Of a stretch of DNA of 64,000 nt, positions 28,985 through 37,449 are shown piece by piece. This DNA comes from an uncultured Pelagibacteraceae bacterium (GTDB taxonomy: Bacteria > Pseudomonadota > Alphaproteobacteria > Pelagibacterales > Pelagibacteraceae). The position numbers and the translations under genes are program-made. The stretch is from assembly GCA_902558435.1 (NCBI GenBank), contig CACEDU010000001.1:186001-250000 (forward strand). Reading direction: 5' to 3'. Under the pieces are notes generated by a model. That model was not told the DNA's origin, did not search any database, and was given only the letters and a program-made list of their open reading frames with translations. Numbering within the stretch: the first letter of the stretch is position 1; each line of letters opens with the position of its first letter.

Positions 28985-30295
28985 ATGTTAGACCTAATAA
29001 TCAAAAATGGAAAGTGCTATATTGATAAAGATCTCAAAGATGTAGATATAGGTATTCAAAATGGCAAGATCGTAAAGATTGGGAAGTTAAATGAAGATTC
29101 AAGTCAATCAATTAATGCAAATGGACTTATAGTTCTTCCTGGATGTATTGACACTCAAACGCATTTTAGAGAACCAGGCTCAACAGATACTGAAGATTTA
29201 GCCTCTGGAAGTAGAGCAGCGATTGTTGGAGGAATTACCTCAGTATTTGAAATGCCAAATACAAATCCTGCAACTACAAATAAAGCAGAATTTCAAAGAA
29301 AAATCGATTTGGCAAAAAATAGAATGTATTGTAATCATGCATTTTATTTTGGGGCTACTCCCACTAATCAAAGCGAATTAGCTGACCTTAAGGGTTTAGA
29401 TGGATGTTGTGGTGTGAAATTGTTTGCTGGATCATCCACAGGAACTTTGCTCGTCCATAAAGAGGAAGATATTGAAAAAGTATTTGAAAGCACATCTAAA
29501 ATTGTTGCAGTTCACTCAGAAGATGAAGATATTTTAAATCTAAGAAAGAAATTACGAGAAAAAGGCAATGTTCATTCACATCCAACATGGAGAGATGAAG
29601 AATGTGCAATTTCCTCTACTAGAAAAATTGTTAAAATTGCAAAAAGGTTAGGCAAAAAAGCCCATATCTTGCATATTACTACAAAGCAGGAGGTTGATTT
29701 TTTATCTCAAAATAAAGGAGATATAACTTTCGAGATAACTCCACAACACTTAACGATGTATGCTCCAGATTGTTACGACAAACTTGGAACTTATGCTCAA
29801 ATGAATCCACCAATTAGAGAAAAAAGCCATTACGATAGACTGTGGTATGCAGTGAGAAATAATTATAATGATACTATTGGTTCCGACCATGCTCCTCATC
29901 TTAAAGTTAATAAAGATAAAGAATATCCAAATACCCCTTCAGGAATGCCTGGGGTACAGACCTTATTACCTGTGATGTTGAACCATGTAAATGATGGAAA
30001 ACTAACTTTAGTTCAATTAATGAATCTTGTCTGTGAAAATCCGGCTAAAATTTTTGGTATTGTAAGTAAGGGATATATAAAGGAAGACTATGATGCAGAT
30101 TTTACAATTGTGGATATGAACAAAATTATCGAAATCAAAAATGAAAAAATAGAGAGCAAGTGTGGATGGTCACCTTTCAATGGATATAAGTTTAAGGGAA
30201 CCCCAATTTATACAATCATCAATGGTGAAATAAAGATGAAAGATGGTGAAATTCTTGGAGAACCTTCTGGCAAACCATTAATTTTTAAAAATTAA
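28985..30295 (+). CDS. pyrC: Dihydroorotase-family amidohydrolase with altered HxH motif
   Basis: The 436-residue protein fits class I dihydroorotase, the pyrimidine step between carbamoyl aspartate and dihydroorotate. Seen are GCCGVKLF (position of the carboxylated lysine), AVHSEDED, KAHILHITT (metal His) and GSDHAPH (metal Asp), plus THFREPG near the N terminus. The usual first metal-ligand pair, HxH, reads QTH: Gln 58 stands where a histidine is expected, while His 60 and Arg 62 are kept. I recall similar DxQxHFREPG proteins in other Alphaproteobacteria, so this may mark a subfamily. Dihydroorotase is the best call; a related cyclic amidohydrolase is possible. Confidence 0.8.
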   Translation: MLDLIIKNGKCYIDKDLKDVDIGIQNGKIVKIGKLNEDSSQSINANGLIVLPGCIDTQTHFREPGSTDTEDLASGSRAAIVGGITSVFEMPNTNPATTNKAEFQRKIDLAKNRMYCNHAFYFGATPTNQSELADLKGLDGCCGVKLFAGSSTGTLLVHKEEDIEKVFESTSKIVAVHSEDEDILNLRKKLREKGNVHSHPTWRDEECAISSTRKIVKIAKRLGKKAHILHITTKQEVDFLSQNKGDITFEITPQHLTMYAPDCYDKLGTYAQMNPPIREKSHYDRLWYAVRNNYNDTIGSDHAPHLKVNKDKEYPNTPSGMPGVQTLLPVMLNHVNDGKLTLVQLMNLVCENPAKIFGIVSKGYIKEDYDADFTIVDMNKIIEIKNEKIESKCGWSPFNGYKFKGTPIYTIINGEIKMKDGEILGEPSGKPLIFKN

Positions 30296-30296
30296 A

Positions 30297-30629
30297 TTAT
30301 ATAGTTTTACCAGAATACATATTTACTAATGTAACACCTATTACAATAAGAAACATTCCTATTATTGCTTGCCAGCTTAAAGACTGTTTAAAAAAAATAT
30401 ATCCTAGTATAGCTATCGTAAATATACCCAGTCCACTCCAAGTTCCATAAACAATAGCAATAGGTATTTTGTCAACAACAAATGTAAGTAAGTAAAATGC
30501 TGATAAATAAAATATTGCTAGAAGTATTGTAGGAATTATTTTTGTAAAGTTTTGGGTTACAGGCAGCAACATGGTTCCACAAACTTCACAAATAACTGCT
30601 CCAACTAAAAATAAATATGTTTTAAGCAT
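30297..30629 (-). CDS. Small multidrug resistance (SMR) family transporter
   Basis: The 110-residue protein has four membrane helices. The SMR proton and substrate glutamate is present in helix 1 (VICEVCGT), and the helix-3 signature YGTWSGLG keeps the Tyr and Trp that line the EmrE pocket. Dimeric SMR proteins exchange protons for cationic compounds such as quaternary amines, guanidinium or polyamines; the substrate cannot be inferred. Its ATG uses one base of the propionyl-CoA synthetase stop (TAATG), so the two are probably translationally coupled. It ends one base from the convergent dihydroorotase gene. Confidence 0.88.
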   Translation of the reverse strand: MLKTYLFLVGAVICEVCGTMLLPVTQNFTKIIPTILLAIFYLSAFYLLTFVVDKIPIAIVYGTWSGLGIFTIAILGYIFFKQSLSWQAIIGMFLIVIGVTLVNMYSGKTI

Positions 30630-32524
30630 TATTTTAATATATTACTCTTGATCAAATCATTTTTAATTTCATCCAGAATTGTAGGATCATCGATTGTTGC
30701 TGGCATTTTGTAATCTTCACCATCAGCTATTTTTCTAATAGTACCCCTTAAAATTTTCCCTGATCTTGTTTTAGGTAATCTTTTTATAACTATTACAACT
30801 TTAAATGCAGCAACTGGTCCAATCTTATCTCTGACTATTTGAATACACTCCTTTGAGATAATATCATTATCTTTTTTAACTCCAGATTTTAAAACAACCA
30901 AGCCTATTGGCAATTGTCCTTTTAATTTATCTGCAATTCCAAGAACGGCACACTCCGCAACTGATTGGTGCTCAGATAAAACTTCTTCTATTGCTCCAGT
31001 AGATAATCTGTGTCCCGCAACATTAATAATATCGTCTGTTCTTGACATAATCCAAATGTATCCATCTTCATCAATATGTCCGGCATCATAAGTTTGATAG
31101 TAACCTTTATAATTAGACATATAATTTTCTTCGTACCTCTTATCAGCATTCCAAAGTGTAGGAAAAGTTCCAGGTGGTAAGGGCAATTTAACAACTATGT
31201 CTCCCATTTCATTTGGTTTTGCAATCGAGTGGTCTGGTTTAATTATTTTTACATCATAACCAGGGACTGCTTTACATGCTGATCCATATTTGGTTTTTTG
31301 CATTTTAATACCAGTGCAATTTGAACTTATTGCCCAACTAGTTTCGGTTTGCCACCAGTGATCAATTACAGGAACATTTAAAAGATTTTCAGCCCACTTT
31401 AATGTATCAGGATCAGCTCTCTCTCCTGCTAGAAATAGTGACTCAAACGAACTTAAATCATATTTAGAAAAAAATTTTCCATCCGGGTCTTCTTTTTTAA
31501 TAGCTCTGAAAGCTGTTGGGGCAGTGAACAAAGACTTTATTTTGTATTCAGAAATTATTCTCCAAAAAACACCCGCATCAGGAGTGCCTACGGGTTTACC
31601 TTCAAACAACACTGTTGTACATCCTTTGAACAAAGGAGCATAAACAATATATGAGTGCCCTACTATCCATCCAATATCACTTGCAGACCACCAAACATCA
31701 TTTTCATCTACATTGTAAATATTTTTCATTGTCCACTTGAGAGCAACAATGTGACCACCAACATCTCTTACTATACCTTTTGGTATTCCAGTAGTTCCTG
31801 ATGTGTATAAAATGTATGCAAATTCATTTGCTCCTATCTCAACACAATCTTTATCTTTTGCATTTACGAGAGACTCTTCCCAACTAATTTCAAGAGGAGA
31901 ATTAAGTTTCACTTCATTTCCCTTCCTTTGAAAGAAGATTACTTTTTCAACATTATGTTTCGCAAGTTTAAGAGCTCCATCAACTAATGGTCTGTACTCA
32001 ACTGTTCTGCCTGGCTCAAATCCACAAGAGGCAGTAATCAAAATCTTTGCTTTGCTATCATCAATCCTACTTGCCAACTCATTTGATGCAAAACCACCAA
32101 AGACAACTGAGTGTATTGCCCCAATTCTTCCACATGCAAGCATAGCAATAACTGCTTCTGGTATCATTGGCATGTAAATAATTACTCTATCACCTTTTTT
32201 GATACCTTGATTATGAAGTGCACCAGCAAATTTTGAAATTTTTTCTCTTAATTCGTTATATGTAAACTTTGCTTTATAGTTTGTAATAGGACTGTCATAT
32301 ATTAAGGCTGTTTTATCACCTTTGCCTTGATCAATATGAGTATCTATGGCGTTATAGCAGGTGTTTGTAACTCCATCTTCGAACCATTTGTAAAAAGGAG
32401 GGTTTGATTTATTTAAAATTTTTGTGGGTTTTTTAAACCAAAAGATATCTTCAGATACATTCTGCCAAAATCTCTCAGGATTTTGGATAGATTCTTGATA
32501 AATTTTGTTAAAACTGTCTTTCAT
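30629..32524 (-). CDS. prpE: Propionyl-CoA synthetase-type acyl-CoA synthetase PrpE
   Basis: This 631-residue ANL-superfamily enzyme activates a short-chain acid to its acyl-CoA via an acyl-AMP. It has an N-terminal ACS domain (ERFWQNVSEDIFWF), the P-loop YTSGTTGIPKG, DHWWQTETSW, RTDDIINVAGHRLSTG (hinge) and the catalytic lysine in KTRSGKILRGTIRK. The block YDSPITNYKAKFTY is typical of PrpE, distinguishing it from acetyl-CoA synthetase. Propionate and acetate are plausible substrates. It diverges from the proteorhodopsin gene and is coupled to the SMR gene downstream. Confidence 0.9.
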   Translation of the reverse strand: MKDSFNKIYQESIQNPERFWQNVSEDIFWFKKPTKILNKSNPPFYKWFEDGVTNTCYNAIDTHIDQGKGDKTALIYDSPITNYKAKFTYNELREKISKFAGALHNQGIKKGDRVIIYMPMIPEAVIAMLACGRIGAIHSVVFGGFASNELASRIDDSKAKILITASCGFEPGRTVEYRPLVDGALKLAKHNVEKVIFFQRKGNEVKLNSPLEISWEESLVNAKDKDCVEIGANEFAYILYTSGTTGIPKGIVRDVGGHIVALKWTMKNIYNVDENDVWWSASDIGWIVGHSYIVYAPLFKGCTTVLFEGKPVGTPDAGVFWRIISEYKIKSLFTAPTAFRAIKKEDPDGKFFSKYDLSSFESLFLAGERADPDTLKWAENLLNVPVIDHWWQTETSWAISSNCTGIKMQKTKYGSACKAVPGYDVKIIKPDHSIAKPNEMGDIVVKLPLPPGTFPTLWNADKRYEENYMSNYKGYYQTYDAGHIDEDGYIWIMSRTDDIINVAGHRLSTGAIEEVLSEHQSVAECAVLGIADKLKGQLPIGLVVLKSGVKKDNDIISKECIQIVRDKIGPVAAFKVVIVIKRLPKTRSGKILRGTIRKIADGEDYKMPATIDDPTILDEIKNDLIKSNILK

Positions 32525-32666
32525 AGTGATTTGTTTTTTGACTCACTTTTATAATGATTTTATGTAACAGGTTGTATTTAATTTCACAAAGTAAGTAAAA
32601 TCAATACTTTTTAGAGGTCAAAAACTCTTCAATAAACCAATTTTTTTTGCTATCTAACCCTAACTT

Positions 32667-32690
32667 TAGGCTAATCATTAGATTAGTCTG
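32667..32690 (+). promoter_or_regulatory. Hairpin in the proteorhodopsin leader
   Basis: The sequence TAGGCTAATC, loop ATTA, GATTAGTCTG can form a 10-bp stem with two G-T wobbles; the central CTAATC/GATTAG part is perfect. It lies 50-73 bases upstream of the proteorhodopsin ATG. It may be an RNA hairpin or a protein binding site. Confidence 0.4.
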
Positions 32691-32708
32691 TAGTTTAAAT
32701 TTAAACTA
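32691..32708 (+). promoter_or_regulatory. 18-bp perfect palindrome upstream of proteorhodopsin
   Basis: TAGTTTAAATTTAAACTA reads the same on both strands. It starts at the base after the hairpin at 32667-32690 and ends 18 bases before the Shine-Dalgarno sequence. A dimeric repressor site is one reading; a hairpin is less likely because there is no loop. Confidence 0.4.
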
Positions 32709-32726
32709 ATAAAAAAAACTAACTAT

Positions 32727-32733
32727 GAGGGAG
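32727..32733 (+). promoter_or_regulatory. Ribosome binding site that decides the proteorhodopsin start
   Basis: GAGGGAG lies six bases before the ATG at 32740. An in-frame ATG at 32725 runs directly into this purine run, so it cannot use it; 32740 is therefore the start. This is one of the strongest Shine-Dalgarno sequences in the window, fitting high expression. Confidence 0.75.
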
Positions 32734-32739
32734 TTTTTT

Positions 32740-33504
32740 ATGAAGACAATGAAAATGTTAGCTTTAGCGGCAGTGCTTTTCGGAGCGACTACGGCAGCTA
32801 ACGCAGCAACAGCCTTTTTAGCTACAGACGATTTCGTAGGTATTTCGTTTTGGTTAATTTCAATGGGTATGTTAGCAGCTACAGCGTTTTTCTTTATGGA
32901 ACAGGCTAATGTCGGTTCTCAGTGGAGAAAATCAGTAAACGTAGCTGGATTAGTAACTGGTATAGCATTTATTCACTATATGTATATGAGAGCAGTATGG
33001 GTTGAAACAGGTGATACTCCAACTGTATACAGATACATTGACTGGTTAATTACTGTACCGCTACAGCTAGTAGAATTTTACTTAATTCTTTCAGCAGTAA
33101 GAAAAGTTGACACAAACATATTCTGGAGAATCTTAATTGGTTCACTCGTTATGTTAATAGGTGGATATCTTGGAGAAGCTGGATTCATCAACGCTACACT
33201 AGGTTTCATAATCGGTATGGCTGGATGGATTTACATTCTTTATGAAATCTTTTCAGGAGAAGCAGGAAAAGTTGCTGCTAAATCTGGAAATAAAGCTTTA
33301 GTAACTGCATTTGGAGCATTAAGAATGATTGTTACTGTAGGTTGGGCAATTTACCCATTAGGTTACATTTTTGGTTACCTAACAGGTGGAATTGATGCTA
33401 ACGCGTTAAACGTTATTTATAACTTAGCAGACTTTGTTAATAAAATCGCATTTGGTTTAATTATCTGGTCTTGCGCAGTTTCTAACTCTACAAGAAGAGC
33501 ATAG
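32740..33504 (+). CDS. Proteorhodopsin, blue-tuned light-driven proton pump
   Basis: This seven-helix retinal protein pumps protons outward in light. The 254-residue product has a signal peptide (cut probably after ANA, about residue 22). Key residues in its own numbering are His 79 (counter-ion partner), Asp 101 (proton acceptor), Glu 112 (proton donor) and Lys 235 (retinal Schiff base), corresponding to H75, D97, E108 and K231 of the reference protein. Gln 109 takes the place of position 105, whose Gln variant absorbs blue light and Leu variant green. No retinal synthesis gene is adjacent. The gene has its own strong ribosome site and terminator. In SAR11 it commonly precedes ferredoxin, as here. 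Confidence 0.97.
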   Translation: MKTMKMLALAAVLFGATTAANAATAFLATDDFVGISFWLISMGMLAATAFFFMEQANVGSQWRKSVNVAGLVTGIAFIHYMYMRAVWVETGDTPTVYRYIDWLITVPLQLVEFYLILSAVRKVDTNIFWRILIGSLVMLIGGYLGEAGFINATLGFIIGMAGWIYILYEIFSGEAGKVAAKSGNKALVTAFGALRMIVTVGWAIYPLGYIFGYLTGGIDANALNVIYNLADFVNKIAFGLIIWSCAVSNSTRRA

Positions 33505-33525
33505 TAACAGTTAGTTACGATTTAA

Positions 33526-33899
<374 letters not shown>

Positions 33900-33900
<1 letters not shown>

Positions 33901-34913
33901 TGATTAAAACAGATGTTGTGATAATTGGAGCAGGTCCAACAGGATTGTTTTGTGCGCATCAATTAGGTATCATTGGTTTAAAATGTGAAATAGTTGATAA
34001 CTTAGATAAAATCGGTGGCCAATGTATAGAACTCTATCCAGATAAACCAATTTATGATATTCCCGCAGTTCCTGAATGCACTGGTGAAGAGCTTACTAAT
34101 AATTTAATTAAACAAATAAAACCTTTTAACTTTAATTTTCATTTAAATGATAGAGTTCAAGAACTAAGAAAAGAAAATGAAAGTTGGATAGTAAAAACAA
34201 CTAATAGCAAAGAGTTTAATACACCAAATGTAGTAATAGCCGGGGGAGTAGGATCTTTTGAACCACGGAAATTTCCAACAAAGAGTGCAGAAAAGTTTGA
34301 TGGCAAAACAGTTTTATACTCTATTAAAGACAAAAGTATTTTTAAGGATAAGGCAGTAGCTATTTTTGGAGGTGGAGATAGCGCACTTGACTGGGCAATT
34401 GAACTATCAAGTACTTCAAAAGTTTCTCTTATACATAGGAGAGATGAGTTTAGAGGGGCACCTGCAAGTGTTCAAAAAATAAAAGAACTTAGTGAAAAAA
34501 ATAAAATTAATTTATATACAAAGTACTCAATTAAAGATGTGAAAGGTAATGGCTCTTTAGAGGAAGTCGAGATTAAAAGCGAAGAAGGTGAAAGCAAAAC
34601 TCTAAAGGCTGATTATGTTTTGGGTTTTTTTGGTTTAATAATGCAGCTCGGACCAATAGCTGAATGGGGACTAAATTTAGATAAGAAAACAATACCAGTT
34701 AATACAGAAAATTTTGAAACTAATAAAAAGGGTATTTTTGCTATAGGCGATATTTGTAATTATCCTGGAAAACTAAAATTAATATTATCTGGTTTTCATG
34801 AGGGAGCTTTAGCTGCTAGAGGATGTTTTAAATATGCAAGACCTAATGAGAAATATAGGTTTGAGTTTACTACTGCATCTAACACTATAAAAGATAGATT
34901 AGGAGTGAAATAA
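33900..34913 (+). CDS. Ferredoxin--NADP reductase, thioredoxin-reductase-like type
   Basis: The 337-residue flavoprotein has an N-terminal FAD loop GAGPTG (10-15), the GGQCIELYPDKPIYDIP block typical of this FNR class, a central NADPH loop FGGGDSALDWA, and a C-terminal FAD segment GIFAIGDICNYPGK. The CxxC disulfide of true thioredoxin reductases is absent from the NADPH domain, which favours ferredoxin-NADP reductase (YumC-like). It probably exchanges electrons with the ferredoxin encoded just upstream. One-base overlaps join it to both neighbours. Confidence 0.9.
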
Positions 34914-35539
34914 TGATCGAGCTTTTTACAGCCGATACTCCTAACGGTTGGAAAATTAGCATAATGTTAGAAGAGATAAGTTTTGATTACAAAATCACCA
35001 AAGTAAACTTAAATGAAGGTGAACAACATAAACCTGAATTTAAAAAAATTAGTCCGTTTAATAAGATACCAGTGATCACTGATCACGAAAATAAACAGTC
35101 AATATTTGAGTCAGGAGCAATATTGATGTACTTAGGTGAAAAAAGTAAAATGTTTTATCCAGAAAATAATAGATTAGAGATAAATCAGTGGTTGATGGCT
35201 CAGATGGGATTGATTGGTCCAATGATAGGTCAACATCATCAGTTTCATTATTATCACCAAGGAAAAAGTGAGTGGGGAGAGGAAAGATATTTTAAAATTA
35301 CTAGAAAGTTATACGAAGATTTAGAAGCAAGACTATCAAAAAGTGACTATTTAGCTGGAAAAGAATATTCTATTGCTGATATTGCTACATGGTCTTGGAT
35401 AGCACGTCACAAAAGACATGATATTGGATTAGAAAACTTTAAGGGGTTATCTAGATGGTATGTCGATATTGCAAAACGTCCAGCAGTCATCAAAGGATTT
35501 AAAGTATTAAATAAAGATGCTGAAATAGACTATCCTTAA
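34913..35539 (+). CDS. Glutathione S-transferase family protein
   Basis: The 208-residue protein has an N-terminal thioredoxin-like domain (ELFTADTPNGWKISIMLEE, with the PNGxKI block of the YfcG/Ure2-like class), the cis-proline region NKIPVITD, the glutathione-binding FESGAILMYLGEK, and an all-helical C-terminal domain with SIADIATWSW. Members act as glutathione transferases or disulfide reductases. It is coupled to the ferredoxin reductase gene by a TAATG overlap, suggesting a shared redox role. It ends 4 bases inside the convergent dksA-like gene. Confidence 0.9.
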   Translation: MIELFTADTPNGWKISIMLEEISFDYKITKVNLNEGEQHKPEFKKISPFNKIPVITDHENKQSIFESGAILMYLGEKSKMFYPENNRLEINQWLMAQMGLIGPMIGQHHQFHYYHQGKSEWGEERYFKITRKLYEDLEARLSKSDYLAGKEYSIADIATWSWIARHKRHDIGLENFKGLSRWYVDIAKRPAVIKGFKVLNKDAEIDYP

Positions 35540-35952
35540 ATATCAGCGTAAACTTTTTCTTCTTTTTCGTGTTTCTCTTGGGCTGATATGCATAAAGTTG
35601 CAACTGGTCTTGCCATTAATCTTTTAAGACCAATTGGTTCAGCAGTTTCCTCACAAAAGCCATATGTTCCATCTTGAATTTTTTTCAAAGCTCCGTCAAT
35701 TTTTGAAATTAATTTTATTTGTCTGTTGATTGCTCTCATTTCAACATTTTTCTCTGTGTACGAACTTGCTTGATCCACAATATCTGCTGATGCACTATTA
35801 TCATCCATCGATGCATTAAATATTGCTTCATTATTTGTTCTCTTAAGATCTTTTTTCCAGTCCATTAATTTTTGTTTAAAATATGCAAGATGTTTTGCAC
35901 ACATGTATTTTTCAGTTTCTTTTGGTATATATTTTTTAGAGATCTTTACCAT
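35536..35952 (-). CDS. dksA: DksA-family RNA polymerase regulator with reduced zinc finger
   Basis: DksA binds the RNA polymerase secondary channel and works with ppGpp. The protein has a coiled-coil helix pair with acidic tip residues (NASMDDNSASADIVDQAS region) and a C-terminal globular domain. The four zinc cysteines of classical DksA are reduced to two: the first pair reads C-E-E-T and the second C-I-S-A. This CxxT/CxxA pattern recalls the zinc-free DksA2 of Pseudomonas. An in-frame ATG at 35988 would add 12 residues; neither start has a clear ribosome site, and the shorter form (138 residues) is closer to family length. Confidence 0.88.
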   Translation of the reverse strand: MVKISKKYIPKETEKYMCAKHLAYFKQKLMDWKKDLKRTNNEAIFNASMDDNSASADIVDQASSYTEKNVEMRAINRQIKLISKIDGALKKIQDGTYGFCEETAEPIGLKRLMARPVATLCISAQEKHEKEEKVYADI

Positions 35953-36025
35953 ACTCAAATTTATGAATTTGGTGAATATATTCATCATTTATTGAGTGTC
36001 AAGAATGGATTAATTGTATAAATTA

Positions 36026-37327
36026 ATGAAAATGGCTATTTATAAAAAGAATATAAGTAATTTATTTTATATTTTTGTTTCAGCTCACTTAATCATATGG
36101 ACATTAGTTCCAAATTTAACAAATAACAATTTACCACTTGATACTATAGAGGCCTTAGCATGGGGTAGTAATTTAGACTGGGGATTTAATAAGCACCCTC
36201 CAATGAGTGCATTTTTACCTGAAATATTTTACCAAATCTTTGGACCTCAAGACTGGGCTTATTATTTGTTAAGTCAAATCTGTATTATAGTCTCATTTCT
36301 TGTCGTTTTTAAGTTAGCTGAAGATTTTTTTGATAACAAAATTTATTGTTTGCTATCGGTTTTGTTATTAGAGGGAATTTATTTCTATAACTTCACTACA
36401 CCTGAATTTAATGTAAATGTTTGCTTAATACCCTTTTGGTCTCTTTCAGTTTTTTACTTATGGAGGGGAATTAAGAATAATAAAATATTAGATTGGTTAC
36501 TGCTCGGTCTATTTGCTGGACTTGGGTTTCTATCTAAATATTTATTTGTTTATTTAGGTTTAGCAATAGATGTACTTTTAATTTACATGATTTATACCAA
36601 AAGACTAAATTTAAAGTGTTTAGTTTCTTTCGTTCCTTTTATTATAATTTTATTACCACACATTATTTGGTTATCTGAGAATGATTATGTAACCATTACT
36701 TATGGACTTCTCAGAACTGGATCAGAAGAAGCAAGTATTTTAAACCACTTAAAACATCCTACGATATTTTTAGGAAAGCAAATTGGTATATTATTGCCGT
36801 TTTTACTAATGATTTTTGTTTTAGTTAAAAAATTTAAATTAAATATTAATTTAAACGACGAAAAGCTTTTGTTTTTATTATCAATTAATTTAATTCCAAT
36901 TTTTTTTATTTTTCTTACATCATTTACTATGGGAGTAAAAATTAGAACTATGTGGATGACGCCATTTTATATAAGCTTTGGCTTGTTATTTGTTTATGTT
37001 TTGAAATTACAAATTAATTTTGAAAAAATGAGAGCTTTTACCTCCATCTTTTTAGCATTATTTTTATTATCTCCAATTTTGTATTCTTATATTTCAATTA
37101 CTCAAACTGATAAAAGAACTGATTTTGGTGGAAAAAAGTTAGCTCAACAGGCCAAACTTTTTTATGAAACTAAGGCCAAGGATCTTGGAAAAATGGAATA
37201 TATTAAGGGCAATGAATGGATTGCAGGAAATATATCTTACCATCTTCCAGAAAGACCAAAATGGATTTATAGTTCAAATGAAGTCCAATTGTGCAACAAA
37301 GATATGAAATGCTTAACATATAAATGA
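36026..37327 (+). CDS. PMT/ArnT-like membrane glycosyltransferase (GT-C fold)
   Basis: This protein of about 433 residues has around ten membrane helices. Near the N terminus, after the first helix, it shows the loop LDTIEALAWGSNLDWGFNKHPPMSAFL, which contains the acidic and HPP residues typical of PMT-family (GT39/GT83) transferases using polyprenyl-phosphate sugars. It ends in a soluble periplasmic part. The target may be lipid A or another surface glycan. Starts at 36026 or 36032 are both possible; the TTG at 36014 is less likely. Its TGA overlaps the ATG of the 41-residue membrane protein, and a GT2 transferase follows, making a probable polyprenyl-sugar module. Confidence 0.78.
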   Translation: MKMAIYKKNISNLFYIFVSAHLIIWTLVPNLTNNNLPLDTIEALAWGSNLDWGFNKHPPMSAFLPEIFYQIFGPQDWAYYLLSQICIIVSFLVVFKLAEDFFDNKIYCLLSVLLLEGIYFYNFTTPEFNVNVCLIPFWSLSVFYLWRGIKNNKILDWLLLGLFAGLGFLSKYLFVYLGLAIDVLLIYMIYTKRLNLKCLVSFVPFIIILLPHIIWLSENDYVTITYGLLRTGSEEASILNHLKHPTIFLGKQIGILLPFLLMIFVLVKKFKLNINLNDEKLLFLLSINLIPIFFIFLTSFTMGVKIRTMWMTPFYISFGLLFVYVLKLQINFEKMRAFTSIFLALFLLSPILYSYISITQTDKRTDFGGKKLAQQAKLFYETKAKDLGKMEYIKGNEWIAGNISYHLPERPKWIYSSNEVQLCNKDMKCLTYK

Positions 37328-37449
37328 AATTTCAATTAAACCAAAAAAACAAGAGACTTTTATTCATTATTGGAATTGTTGTTTTAATTGAACTCTCAGG
37401 ATATGGCTTTTTTGCTTCTCTATTTAGACTGATAGGCTCAGTAAGTTAA
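37324..37449 (+). CDS. 41-residue single-helix membrane protein
   Basis: This short gene runs from an ATG at 37324, overlapping the upstream TGA (ATGA), to a TAA at 37447-37449 whose last base is the first base of the next gene's ATG (TAATG). It encodes a basic N terminus (KFQLNQKNKR), one hydrophobic helix of about 23 residues (LLFIIGIVVLIELSG onward) and a short tail. The exact fit between two glycosyltransferase genes, with coupling overlaps on both sides, is the main evidence that it is real. I do not recognise the family; a subunit or stabiliser of the neighbouring membrane transferase is a plausible guess. Confidence 0.65.
   Translation: MKFQLNQKNKRLLFIIGIVVLIELSGYGFFASLFRLIGSVS

Larger units (their letters stand above)
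32525..32739 (+). promoter_or_regulatory. Proteorhodopsin leader and divergent promoter region
   Basis: This 215-base gap separates prpE (minus) from proteorhodopsin (plus) and is among the longest in the window. It holds a perfect TATAAT at 32550-32555 without a convincing -35 partner, and further downstream two adjacent inverted repeats (32667-32690 and 32691-32708). The assignment as a regulatory region follows from its position and its unusual length in so compact a genome; no promoter is proven. Confidence 0.5.

Noticed and set aside
32550..32555. Perfect TATAAT as the proteorhodopsin -10 box
   Set aside because: No -35 at 16-18 bases upstream; TATAAT is common by chance in this composition. 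Left as a weak hint inside the leader entry.
32725..32727. Upstream in-frame ATG as the proteorhodopsin start
   Set aside because: It sits at the Shine-Dalgarno sequence of the ATG at 32740; using it would place charged residues before the signal peptide.
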